Of a stretch of 64,000 nt of DNA, positions 44,122 to 51,723 are shown piece after piece. Below the pieces are notes generated by a model. It was not told the DNA's origin. It saw nothing but the letters and a program-made list of their open reading frames with translations, and did no database searches. Both the position numbers and the translations under genes were made by a program. Source of the stretch: Cytophagaceae bacterium. Its GTDB lineage: Bacteria; Bacteroidota; Bacteroidia; Cytophagales; JAIYAX01. The stretch lies in assembly GCA_027488815.1 (NCBI GenBank), contig JAIYAX010000030.1:1-64000 (forward strand), written 5' to 3'. Each line of letters begins with the position of its first letter. Position 1 is the stretch's first letter.

Positions 44122-45627
44122 ATGGAACAACAACGAGTAGGTATCATCGGTGGAGGAATCAGTGGGCTCTCTGCCGGAATTTATGCTGCCCTTAATGGTA
44201 TGGAGGTTCATATTTTTGAAAGAAGCTCCAAAGCCGGTGGTGTATGTCAAAGTTGGGACAGAAACGGATACTCTGTCAATGGGTCCATCCATTGGCTGAT
44301 GGGTTCAGGGCCGGGAAGCGATTACTATGAAATATGGAAAGAACTGGGTGTGATTGAAGGCAGCAGCTTTCATGTGCATGACCGGTTTTTTACCTATCAG
44401 GCTGATGATGGCAAGGAGTACAGCCTGTATACAAATGTAGACCGACTACAAGAAAACTTACTTAGTATATCACCTGATGACAGTGGCCCGATCATCGAGC
44501 TGTGTGAAAGCATCCGCACGCTTGCCCGACATGAAATTCCAGCCCCACATGCCAGTATCTGGAAACAGTTTGGGCACATGGCCAAAATGGCGCTGCTGGA
44601 CTTTCCCATAATCAGAGAAATGATCCGCTGGGCTCCAGTCTCTCTTGGTGAGTATGCTGCACGGTTTAAGCATCCAAGACTAAGAGAGCTCTTTTCCAAC
44701 CTATGGAATCCGGAAATGACGATGATCTTTCTGGCGATGCAAATGACCTATGCACACATGGGATCAGCTTCCTACCCACTTGGAGGATCAGGTCCTTTTA
44801 TCGAAAAGATGTTACGTCGCTTTCTTGACCTTGGCGGGCACTTTCACACCAACAATAAAGTCTTGGGTATCACCCGACAAGAGGACAGATGTACCGGCAT
44901 TTTACTTGAAAACAAACAGGTTTTCCCTGCCGATTATGTAGTCTCTGCAATGGATGGCATGACCGCCCTGCAACAGATCGTCGTTGATGAAAAAATCACC
45001 GCACCGGTGCTTGAACAGTTTAAAAGTCTCAAGCCTTTCCCCGGTATCCTTTACTTCTCAGCAGGCTTCAACTACTCTTTCCCTGAAGTAAATCCTGCTA
45101 TATCAGGCACCTTGATCAAACTAAAACAACCGGTCGATATCGGCTATACCAGGCATACCATGGGTAGCTTTCAGATATACAACTTTGACCCTACCCTTTC
45201 CGCCCCGGGCCATACTCTTGTGACGGGAATTTTTGAAACTGACTATGGCTATTGGGAAGAACTGTACAGGAAAGGTGGCGAAGAGTATCGCAATGAAAGA
45301 AACAGAATTGTGAATGAGCTGGTCAAAAATCTATCCGAGCACTTTCCAGATCTGAAAGGAAAATTGGAGTTTGCGGATGCGGCTACTCCCATGACCTACG
45401 TCAATGAGACGGGCAACTACCATGGCAGTTATGAAGGCTGGCTGCCTACTCCGGCAGCGATACAGGTAAGAATTCCTTACCAACTGAATGGATTGGAGCG
45501 ATTTTATCTTTGCGGTCACTGGGTTCACCCGGGTGGTGGCATGCCTCCTGCTGCATTTAGCGGGCGCAATGTGGTGGAACTCATTTGCAGTGATGCAGGT
45601 CTGGACTTTATCTCTCAAGCCTCATAA
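44122..45627 (+). CDS. FAD-dependent oxidoreductase, phytoene desaturase-like
   Basis: A 501-aa flavoprotein. The dinucleotide-binding motif is GIIGGGISGLSAGIYAALNG followed by HIFERSSKAGG, and the C-terminal FAD contact reads CGHWVHPGGGMPPAAFSGRNVVELI. This layout is that of the CrtI / carotene isomerase / retinol saturase superfamily. There is no phytoene synthase or other carotenoid gene near it, so the substrate is open. It is followed after 38 nt by an aldehyde dehydrogenase gene, and a shared lipid or terpenoid pathway is possible. Confidence 0.82.
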   Translation: MEQQRVGIIGGGISGLSAGIYAALNGMEVHIFERSSKAGGVCQSWDRNGYSVNGSIHWLMGSGPGSDYYEIWKELGVIEGSSFHVHDRFFTYQADDGKEYSLYTNVDRLQENLLSISPDDSGPIIELCESIRTLARHEIPAPHASIWKQFGHMAKMALLDFPIIREMIRWAPVSLGEYAARFKHPRLRELFSNLWNPEMTMIFLAMQMTYAHMGSASYPLGGSGPFIEKMLRRFLDLGGHFHTNNKVLGITRQEDRCTGILLENKQVFPADYVVSAMDGMTALQQIVVDEKITAPVLEQFKSLKPFPGILYFSAGFNYSFPEVNPAISGTLIKLKQPVDIGYTRHTMGSFQIYNFDPTLSAPGHTLVTGIFETDYGYWEELYRKGGEEYRNERNRIVNELVKNLSEHFPDLKGKLEFADAATPMTYVNETGNYHGSYEGWLPTPAAIQVRIPYQLNGLERFYLCGHWVHPGGGMPPAAFSGRNVVELICSDAGLDFISQAS

Positions 45628-45665
45628 ATTATTTGTTCAGGATGACATTTGGGTAAATTTGGGCA

Positions 45666-47036
45666 ATGATCAAGCTGCTCCGTGAACAGAAGGCCTACTT
45701 CGATGGTGGGGCATTGCGAAGTGTAGAAACCAGAAAGGCTTTGCTGCTTCTGATTGAAAAAACAGTCAGAGACCATGAGCAGGAATGGATCAATGCATTG
45801 CATGCCGATCTGCGTAAGCCTGAAACAGAAGCCTATAGCGGTGAAGTAGCCTTTATCTACCAGGAGATACGCCACACTCTTAAGCATCTGGACCGATGGG
45901 CCAAAGTCAGCAAGGTAAGTACTCCAATGCCTTTATGGCCAGGTACGAGTTACATCTTGCAGGAGGGGCGTGGTGTAAATCTGATCATCAGCCCATGGAA
46001 CTATCCGATGATGCTCTTATTGGCCCCTTTGATCAGCTGCCTTGCGGCAGGTAACACAGCCGTACTCATGCCTTCCGATCAGGCGCCTGCCACTTCAGCG
46101 CTGGCGGAACGATTGATTGCAAACTATTTTGACCCCAAAGTAGTCCTTACCGCCTGCGGCCCGGGTGCAGAGGTTTTTCAACAACTTACCTCAGACTTTA
46201 GGTTTGACTTTATCTTTTTCACAGGGAGTATTCCGGTGGGGCGGGCTATTGCCAAACAAGCGGCCGAACAACTTATACCTGTTGTACTTGAACTTGGGGG
46301 CAAAAGTCCCTGCCTGGTGCTGGATGATGCACATGTGAAGGTGACAGCGAAGAGAATTGCCTGGGGTAAATTTTACAATGCAGGGCAGACTTGCGTAAGC
46401 CCTGACTATGTACTGGTTGATGACCGGCTCAAAGAAGAATTGATTGAAGAAATCGGAAACCAGGTAGAACTTTTCTATGGCAGTAAACCCAAAGCAAGTC
46501 ACGACTATGGCAGGATCATCAATGAGCGACAGTTCCAAAGGTTGATAGGCTATTTAGATCAGGGAAAAGTGCGTTTTGGAGGCAGCTATGACCCCGTTGA
46601 AAGGTTCATCTCCCCTACCCTGATGGAGCCGGACCTGCCAGGAAATGGGCTGATGAATGATGAAATATTTGGGCCTATTCTCCCCGTGATTGGCATGGCA
46701 AATGAGAAACAAATGCTTGAATTTGTGGCACAACATCCTAATCCACTTTCTTGCTATGTGTATAGTTCCAACAAGCAGCGAGCGATGAAGCTCATGGAGC
46801 AGATACCTTTTGGTGGAGGGATCATTAATCATCACCTATTGCATTTGGCTAACCCTGATATGCCTTTCGGAGGCCTGGCTGCCAGTGGAATGGGGCGTTA
46901 CCACGGAAAATTTGGCTTTGATGCCTTTACTCATTTCAAATCGGTCATGTACTACCCTGGTACCTGGGACCTACCATTCATGTATCCACCCTACACAACA
47001 CTCAAAAACCGACTGATGAGGTGGATACTTAGCTAG
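45666..47036 (+). CDS. Aldehyde dehydrogenase, ALDH3-like
   Basis: A 456-aa NAD(P)-dependent dehydrogenase. Asn112 in ISPWNYPMML, Glu209 in LELGGKSP and the nucleophile Cys243 in NAGQTCVSPDYVL are all present. The C-terminus (FMYPPYTTLKNRLMRWIL) looks like the membrane-near end of class 3 aldehyde dehydrogenases, which act on fatty aldehydes. The last four bases overlap the convergent DUF3667 gene. Confidence 0.93.
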   Translation: MIKLLREQKAYFDGGALRSVETRKALLLLIEKTVRDHEQEWINALHADLRKPETEAYSGEVAFIYQEIRHTLKHLDRWAKVSKVSTPMPLWPGTSYILQEGRGVNLIISPWNYPMMLLLAPLISCLAAGNTAVLMPSDQAPATSALAERLIANYFDPKVVLTACGPGAEVFQQLTSDFRFDFIFFTGSIPVGRAIAKQAAEQLIPVVLELGGKSPCLVLDDAHVKVTAKRIAWGKFYNAGQTCVSPDYVLVDDRLKEELIEEIGNQVELFYGSKPKASHDYGRIINERQFQRLIGYLDQGKVRFGGSYDPVERFISPTLMEPDLPGNGLMNDEIFGPILPVIGMANEKQMLEFVAQHPNPLSCYVYSSNKQRAMKLMEQIPFGGGIINHHLLHLANPDMPFGGLAASGMGRYHGKFGFDAFTHFKSVMYYPGTWDLPFMYPPYTTLKNRLMRWILS

Positions 47037-47881
47037 AGGGTGTATATCGTCACCAAAAATAACATCAGCCTGTAAGCCAACAGGCTGCCAAAAAGAATAA
47101 AAACCGAAGCAGCAGAAAAAAGGATCAACCTGATGCCGGCTAACCGGTAAAACAGCCTACCCCCTAGATACATAAAAGCCATATTTGTGATCATTGCAAT
47201 CAGGCTGTAGGTGTTGTCGTTCATCCCATTGAGGTTGATGCCGAACCAACCGGATATGTAAAAAAGTAACAGTGCAAGCAACCAAAGCAGAATGGCGTTC
47301 ACTAACAAATTAAAACTACTCCACTCAAAGGCAAAAGCCAGGTGCTCGGCATAAAATCGCTTAGAAAAGGCGAAAATCAACAAAAGAAAGAGGGATTGGA
47401 TGAAGACAAATACTACAATCAACAGCTTGGCATAAGAGGCTGACTCTGCGTTATAGACTTTCGCAAATTCTTCAATGTTTAATTTAAGAGAAGAGCGCTT
47501 TTCTTCGGCTAATGGAACAATCCATCGGGAATAGTTTTGCCCTGATACTTGATTGTAGTAGTTGGTATTAAAAGTTTGAAACATTGGGAAAAGGAAATAC
47601 AAGAAGTTTAGCATGAAGAAAAAGGCTACCGGCCTCATCCACTTTACCCTTCTCCCTTCGGTCCAATCAAGGCTTAACCTGCCCGGTTGTTTAAAAAGAA
47701 TGGCTATAGTCTTAAAAAGTTTACTCTCTGCGAATGTGAAAGCATTTAGTAAGTTCCCCAACACATGCTGCAAACTTAACTCATTCTTATCCAAGACTTT
47801 CTCCCCACAAAGGCTGCAATACTTTCCATGGAGCTTTCCTCCGCATGAGAGGCAATGTTGAGAAGGGCTGTTGGGTTGCAT
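47033..47881 (-). CDS. DUF3667 membrane protein with zinc ribbon
   Basis: A 282-aa protein. The N-terminus has two CxxC pairs (CLSCGGKLHGKYCSLCGEKV), a zinc-ribbon knuckle, followed by the DUF3667 core FKTIAILFKQPGRLSLDWTEGRRVKWMRPVAFFF and four to five membrane helices. The family is frequent in Bacteroidota and has no known function. It stands alone and is convergent with the aldehyde dehydrogenase gene. No terminator is evident between them. Confidence 0.88.
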   Translation of the reverse strand: MQPNSPSQHCLSCGGKLHGKYCSLCGEKVLDKNELSLQHVLGNLLNAFTFAESKLFKTIAILFKQPGRLSLDWTEGRRVKWMRPVAFFFMLNFLYFLFPMFQTFNTNYYNQVSGQNYSRWIVPLAEEKRSSLKLNIEEFAKVYNAESASYAKLLIVVFVFIQSLFLLLIFAFSKRFYAEHLAFAFEWSSFNLLVNAILLWLLALLLFYISGWFGINLNGMNDNTYSLIAMITNMAFMYLGGRLFYRLAGIRLILFSAASVFILFGSLLAYRLMLFLVTIYTL

Positions 47882-48041
47882 AAAATGAGAATGTTTAATG
47901 AAATCGTCCCCAAGCTAAATCATTACGGCCTTTTTACATTGGTCGGCAGGCTGAATGACTAAAACCATAGCAATCAAGGCTTGATTTTACTGATTCGATC
48001 GTGGTTTTCAAGATAGGTACCCAATGCAGCTGATCCATACC

Positions 48042-48093
48042 CATTCGCCCCCGTTTGCAACGGGGGCGAATGAGAAGATCGTTTGCAACGATC
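48042..48093. repeat. Pair of palindromes with a TGC loop
   Basis: The first is a perfect 14-bp inverted repeat around TGC (48042-48072, arms CATTCGCCCCCGTT / AACGGGGGCGAATG). The second, GATCGTTTGCAACGATC (48077-48093), has 7-bp arms around the same TGC. Both contain CGTTTGCAACG. They lie in the gene-free stretch 47882-48357, which otherwise shows only AT-rich sequence. A related pair is at 48251-48303. They look like REP-type elements, and no REP-associated transposase is in the window. Confidence 0.7.
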
Positions 48094-48250
48094 AACCTTA
48101 TCAAATACATAGTTCATTTATGGTATGTCAGGTGATATGTATCGAATAGCAGACCAGAATGGCATCTACTTTACTATTCATTCGCTTGAGTCTGCCGAGT
48201 GACTGAGGGTATGGTTAAAGTTATTATATTGTGAAAGGTATAAAAATGCC

Positions 48251-48303
48251 TTCGCTGCAAGCGAATATCTCACTCGCCCCCGTTGCAAACGTGGGCGAGT
48301 GAG
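48251..48303. repeat. Second pair of palindromes with a GCA loop
   Basis: TTCGCTGCAAGCGAA (48251-48265) has perfect 6-bp arms around GCA. The second palindrome, at 48269-48303, has 16-bp arms (CTCACTCGCCCCCGTT / AACGTGGGCGAGTGAG) with one mismatch around GCA. The core GTTGCAAAC is the reverse complement of the GTTTGCAAC core of the pair at 48042, so the two sites are in opposite orientation about 150 bp apart. Confidence 0.7.
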
Positions 48304-48357
48304 GCAGGCAACTAGATACATTGCATATTGCTAAAAGCGTATGTAACTTTACGCATC

Positions 48358-48570
48358 GTGAGACAGATTACCATAAACATACCTGATAACAAGTATTCCT
48401 TTTTTCTGGAACTGGTTAAAAACCTGGGTCTGGAAAAGGTGAAGGAAGAGCCTGTAGAAGCCAGCCAGGAAGCTCTTAAAGGGCTTGTGCAGGGCTTTAG
48501 GGAAGTGAAGTTGATCCAGGAAGGCAAAATGAAAAGCACGCCGCTTAGAGAGTTCCTCGATGAGCTTTAG
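48358..48570 (+). CDS. Antitoxin of a RelBE/ParDE-like pair
   Basis: A 70-aa protein from GTG 48358 (RQITINIPDNKYSFFLELVKNLG). The frame opens ten codons earlier at 48328. It has a beta strand, an amphipathic helix and a charged C-terminus (GKMKSTPLREFLDEL), like small antitoxins of Bacteroidota that precede RelE-type toxins. Its stop overlaps the toxin start, the usual coupling. A possible promoter is ATTG-N20-TAACTTTA (48320-48351), which also covers the place where the antitoxin would repress itself. It is probably still functional. Confidence 0.65.
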   Translation: MRQITINIPDNKYSFFLELVKNLGLEKVKEEPVEASQEALKGLVQGFREVKLIQEGKMKSTPLREFLDEL

Positions 48571-48892
48571 CATTGAACTTACCGAACTTTTCAAAAAAGA
48601 GGCTAAAAAGCTCACCAAAAAATACCGATCCCTTAAAGTTGAACTGGAAGCTCTCGGCAATGAACTTGTCGAAAACCTGACAACTGGCATATCCTTGGGC
48701 TATGATGTGTAAAAGGTACGTTTGGCCATTGCTTCTAAAGGCAAGGGGAAATCAGGTGGTGCAAGGGTTATCACTTTCGTAAAGGTCGTAAATGAAAGGG
48801 TCTATCTTGTATCCATCTACGATAAAGGACAGTTCGATAACCTGATCAAAGATCAGATTCTCGAGTTGCTGAAGAAGGTGGGTTTAATCTAA
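48560..48892 (+). pseudogene. RelE-like toxin with an in-frame stop
   Basis: Starting at ATG 48560 the frame encodes MSFSIELTELFKKEAKKLTKKY and ends at TAA 48890-48892, 110 codons in all. It is interrupted by TAA at 48710-48712 (codon 51), within GYDV-stop-KVRLAIASKGKGKSGGAR. The part after the stop (LAIASKGKGKSGGARVITFV, VYLVSIYDKGQ) is the best conserved half of this toxin family, and the stop probably replaces a Tyr or other codon. The reading frame is otherwise intact, so the lesion is recent or a sequencing error. The antitoxin upstream is whole. Confidence 0.75.
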
Positions 48893-48927
48893 AACTTCTA
48901 CCCCGTGGCAAGTGTCCCCACCTGACA

Positions 48928-48988
48928 CGACTATACTTAATGAAAGCCGCAATTAATCAGATCTATTCTTGACTAAAAAAGGCATCTC
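48928..48988. repeat. 61-bp repeat, copy A
   Basis: This sequence, beginning CGACTATACTTAATGAAAGC and ending with GACTAAAAAAGGCATCTC, recurs in the same orientation at 53987-54047 with a few substitutions. It lies just after the toxin pseudogene, next to a short inverted repeat GTGTC-N7-GACAC (48912-48928). The two copies bracket the Rhs and immunity block of about 5 kb. Confidence 0.65.
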
Positions 48989-49088
48989 CCGTCTATTTCA
49001 GTCGGGTGGGAACACCCCACAGGACGGAAATGCTGGGCCAGGATGCAACTCTTACAAAACAAAGAAATTGAAAGTAGAACAGTACAAG

Positions 49089-49151
49089 TTAATGACATGA
49101 ATTATAGGTGGCACAAGAGTGTTAATGACATGTACTATAGGAGGCACAAGT
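49089..49151. repeat. Two tandem 30-bp imperfect direct repeats
   Basis: GTTAATGACATG-AATTATAGGTGGCACAAG (49089-49118) and GTTAATGACATG-TACTATAGGAGGCACAAG (49122-49151) differ at only a few positions and are spaced 33 bp start to start. Tandem subterminal repeats of this kind occur at ends of some insertion sequences (IS21 for one), so this may be an insertion sequence remnant. No transposase is seen in 48893-49180, and no other gene. Confidence 0.45.
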
Positions 49152-49180
49152 CACAGACTTGCGTCAGCAGGGCCATACTA

Positions 49181-49414
49181 TTATAAGGAATAATAGGATT
49201 TACCGCTTACACTCAATACTTTCTCATTTACAAAATCAATAGGATTACTTTTTTCTATTTCTACAACTTGAACATCTCTTAGCCCTATTTCAAACGCTTT
49301 TTTTAATGCAATATTTTTTGCACTAGTTATTGATAATGCCGCAACAACAATATTGATAAAATAACCTTTATCTTGATTTTCAAATCCTTCCAATAAAACT
49401 GAATACTCGTTCAC
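49181..49414 (-). CDS. Small protein of the Rhs immunity island
   Basis: A 77-aa frame with a GTG start (MNEYSVLLEGFENQDKGYF). It looks like a small alpha/beta fold (YSVLLEGF, then an Ala/Ile-rich helix AALSITSAKNIALKKAFEIG, then VQVVEIEK). No family is recognised. It is AT-rich and in the same direction as the Rhs gene, among putative immunity genes, so an immunity role is inferred from position only. Confidence 0.4.
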   Translation of the reverse strand: MNEYSVLLEGFENQDKGYFINIVVAALSITSAKNIALKKAFEIGLRDVQVVEIEKSNPIDFVNEKVLSVSGKSYYSL

Positions 49415-49514
49415 AAATCATTTATAATTTAACGTGTCTTTCCAAAAAAGACGTGTCTCCCCTTACGCTGAAAAGTATGGAAATAATCAAAATATCCAAT
49501 GGTTAAATGAAGAT

Positions 49515-49955
49515 TTACTTATCAACAATTACTGAAGAATATGTATTTATATCATAATGCCCTGAATAACTGGGATACTCTTTTTCTCCCTTAAGGAATA
49601 GTAGTGCTTCCATTACATTTCTTTTGCTAATTGGATAATTGATTTCTGGAGTAGAAAAAATAAAGATTACTTTTTCATGAATATCTCCTTGAAACTCAAA
49701 GCCTGACATTTCAATCCAATTAAGTAAATATTCAAGGTCCCATTCGCCAATCTTACTTTTCAAATAGTAACCAAAAATTTCAATAAGAATTTGCTTATCA
49801 AATTGTTTTCCACTTTCGCTAAGGTCAGAATATATGCTTACACTATCCTTTGATGCTAGTTTTTGACTCATGTATTGCCTAATCTCTTCTTGGAGTTCGA
49901 CATCATCAATAAAAGACCTATTCTTTACATGATTGAAAAACAATTCTCTTCGCAT
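49515..49955 (-). CDS. Putative Rhs immunity protein, paralogue of 51272-51718
   Basis: A 146-aa acidic, soluble protein of unrecognised family. Its C-terminal half is very close to that of the protein at 51272-51718: IGEWDLEYLLNWIEMS against LGEWELEYLFIWVEMS, and a last stretch SGHYDINTYSSVIVDK that is identical. The N-terminal halves are unrelated in sequence or much diverged. This pattern is expected for immunity proteins that have changed toxin specificity. The 3' ends of the two genes are also nearly identical in DNA over about 120 bp. Confidence 0.55.
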   Translation of the reverse strand: MRRELFFNHVKNRSFIDDVELQEEIRQYMSQKLASKDSVSIYSDLSESGKQFDKQILIEIFGYYLKSKIGEWDLEYLLNWIEMSGFEFQGDIHEKVIFIFSTPEINYPISKRNVMEALLFLKGEKEYPSYSGHYDINTYSSVIVDK

Positions 49956-50078
49956 TATTGAATATATTTTGGCTCACTAGAGATTTACGAGTGATATTGA
50001 GAACTCTTCTCTAGTATTAGCGCCTCGCAAAGATAGGAAAGACAATAGCTGATCGATAGCAAATGGGCTTAAATATTT

Positions 50079-50444
50079 CTATGTTTCAAAGTAAACCTTT
50101 TTTGAATTTATTACTATTCTCATCCCACTCATAAATATAAATTCAAAATAATCGCTGAATACCATTTCGCTCAAACAGTCATCTTCTTCTATCGGTATTT
50201 CATTATCCCGAGGATGAACTTCAAAATGGACTACATCAACAAATATTATTTTGAATAGCATGCTACTGTTATTAGCGAGATAATATTTCCAAAATAATGT
50301 AAGTGTAGACGCTTTTATTACATACTCAATTCTTAAAAACTCCGCTGCATTATGCAAATCATAAATATCTCCTAAATAATCTATCTCGATTATCTGTTAA
50401 CTTTTAACTTCTACTAGTCTAAAATTCTCTAATCTCATACTCAT
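50079..50444 (-). pseudogene. Putative immunity gene with an in-frame stop
   Basis: The frame from ATG 50444 reads MSMRLENFRLVEVKS, then TAA (50397-50399, codon 16), then continues without break as QIIEIDYLGDIYDLHNAAEF to a stop at 50079. The downstream part (92 aa from a TTG at 50357) is the only uninterrupted piece. IDYLGDIYDLHNAA clearly belongs to the protein, so a TTG start at 50357 is unlikely to be original. Function is unknown; position and acidity (IPIEEDDCLSEM) suggest an orphan immunity gene. Confidence 0.5.
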
Positions 50445-50523
50445 TATTCTAAAAAGTCAAAAACATCTATGTAGTCGTTTACGTTGAGAGAGACAATTAT
50501 AACAAAATTAAGTACACTTTTAG

Positions 50524-50913
50524 CTATGAAGGGTACTTAGAATCATAGAAGAATACTTTGTGTATTGTAAGAACGATTTGTTTCTCCATGACACCCCTAA
50601 GTACAAAATCAACTGCCATTGGAGTATTAGTCTCCTGCTTTGAAACCGAATCTAGCATTATTTTTATATAAAGTTTCTCCATCACATCGGAAGTTCCGAA
50701 ACCATATTTTTCAATAAAGTCGTCGAGGGTAAATGTTTCTACCTCAGATACCCAGCCATATTGAGACTTCTCTCCTGATAGTACACCTGTAAAATGATAC
50801 TTGCAATCCTTTTTAGGGAGCACCTTTGTGGGTATTAATGTCAAAATTTCATCATCATATGCATAGCATTGATTCTCTGGGTTGTTTCTAGCTTTCAAAA
50901 GTTTTGAATACAT
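50524..50913 (-). CDS. Hypothetical protein of the immunity island
   Basis: A 129-aa protein starting MYSKLLKARNNPENQCYAYD. It has alternating strands and helices (ILTLIPTKVL, YHFTGVLSG, WVSEVETFTLDDFIEKYGFG, VDFVLRGVMEKQIVLTIHKVFFYD) and no signal peptide or membrane segment. No family is recognised. Being between putative immunity genes and read in the same direction as the Rhs gene, it may protect against a toxin tip no longer present. Confidence 0.45.
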   Translation of the reverse strand: MYSKLLKARNNPENQCYAYDDEILTLIPTKVLPKKDCKYHFTGVLSGEKSQYGWVSEVETFTLDDFIEKYGFGTSDVMEKLYIKIMLDSVSKQETNTPMAVDFVLRGVMEKQIVLTIHKVFFYDSKYPS

Positions 50914-51271
50914 ACTTAATAATTAGCCGTTAAGTGTTCAGTACTTTTATTGAAACAAAATCACAAGCATTTTAATAGTTTAATTCATATAATAAAGAAA
51001 GCTGCGATACTCTAGAGATAACTTAGGAACAAAATGAAAATTCATACTGAGTAAAAATACTAAAACTCTTTCTGGTGAATTCATACTAAGAGTTACTTTC
51101 TTACTTCTCTATCCATGGTCTATAAAACTTGTGATGTGCTCGATGATTTAAAATGTTTTGTAGACGGATATATAAAGCATTGTACCCCCCCCCCAATTGA
51201 AAGAGGTGATGCAAACAATATGTTGATCAAAAGGCATTGTACACTTTTATATCCACTGGTTAAATGAAGAT
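50914..51271. other. Gene-free AT-rich gap with a 10-nt poly-C tract and a possible toxin relic
   Basis: No intact gene is seen here. A run of ten C lies at 51185-51194. On the minus strand an open frame (51226 down to a stop at 51101) runs through it and reads HHLFQLGGGYNALYIRLQNI and then ILNHRAHHKFYRPWIEK, which has a His-rich look like the end of an HNH-type nuclease. It has no start codon and could be the leftover tip of an older Rhs toxin. This reading is tentative. GCATTGTAC occurs twice, at 51178 and 51234. Confidence 0.3.
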
Positions 51272-51718
51272 TTACTTGTCAACTATTACTGAAGAATATG
51301 TATTTATATCATAATGCCCTGAACAATTAAGATACGCTTTTTCTCCCTTAAGAAATAGTAGTGCTTCCTTAATATTCCCTTTATTGATGGGGTAATTAAT
51401 CTCTGGATTTGAAAAATCGAACAGTATCCTTTCAATATTTACGTTATCCTCAAAAACTTCGGACATTTCGACCCAAATAAACAAGTACTCCAATTCCCAT
51501 TCACCAAGATTTCCTTTCAAATAGTTCTCCATGATATAGATCAAGTCATTTTGATCTATATCATTGGGATGTAGTTCACCCTCAAAAACTATATGGCTAG
51601 ATGCTCCGAGTTTCCTCCTAGTTCTAATATACTCAAATAATTCTGTTTTAATGGGCTTAAGAAAATCTTCTACACTCATCTCCTCTCTTAAAAAGGCTAA
51701 AAGAAACAACGGCTTCAT
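51272..51718 (-). CDS. Putative immunity protein of the Rhs toxin
   Basis: A 148-aa soluble protein, first downstream of the Rhs gene (5-nt gap), the place of the cognate immunity gene. It starts MKPLFLLAFLREEMSVEDFL, contains LGEWELEYLFIWVEMSEVF and ends SGHYDINTYSSVIVDK. The family is not recognised. The C-terminal half is shared with the paralogue at 49515-49955, while the N-terminal half is not, so the N-terminal half probably holds the toxin specificity. Confidence 0.6.
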   Translation of the reverse strand: MKPLFLLAFLREEMSVEDFLKPIKTELFEYIRTRRKLGASSHIVFEGELHPNDIDQNDLIYIMENYLKGNLGEWELEYLFIWVEMSEVFEDNVNIERILFDFSNPEINYPINKGNIKEALLFLKGEKAYLNCSGHYDINTYSSVIVDK

Positions 51719-51723
51719 AATTA

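Noticed and set aside
48560-50444. Recoding of TAA as an amino acid in this genome
   Set aside because: TAA is used as a normal stop in many intact genes of the window, so two isolated in-frame TAA codons are better explained by decay or sequencing error.
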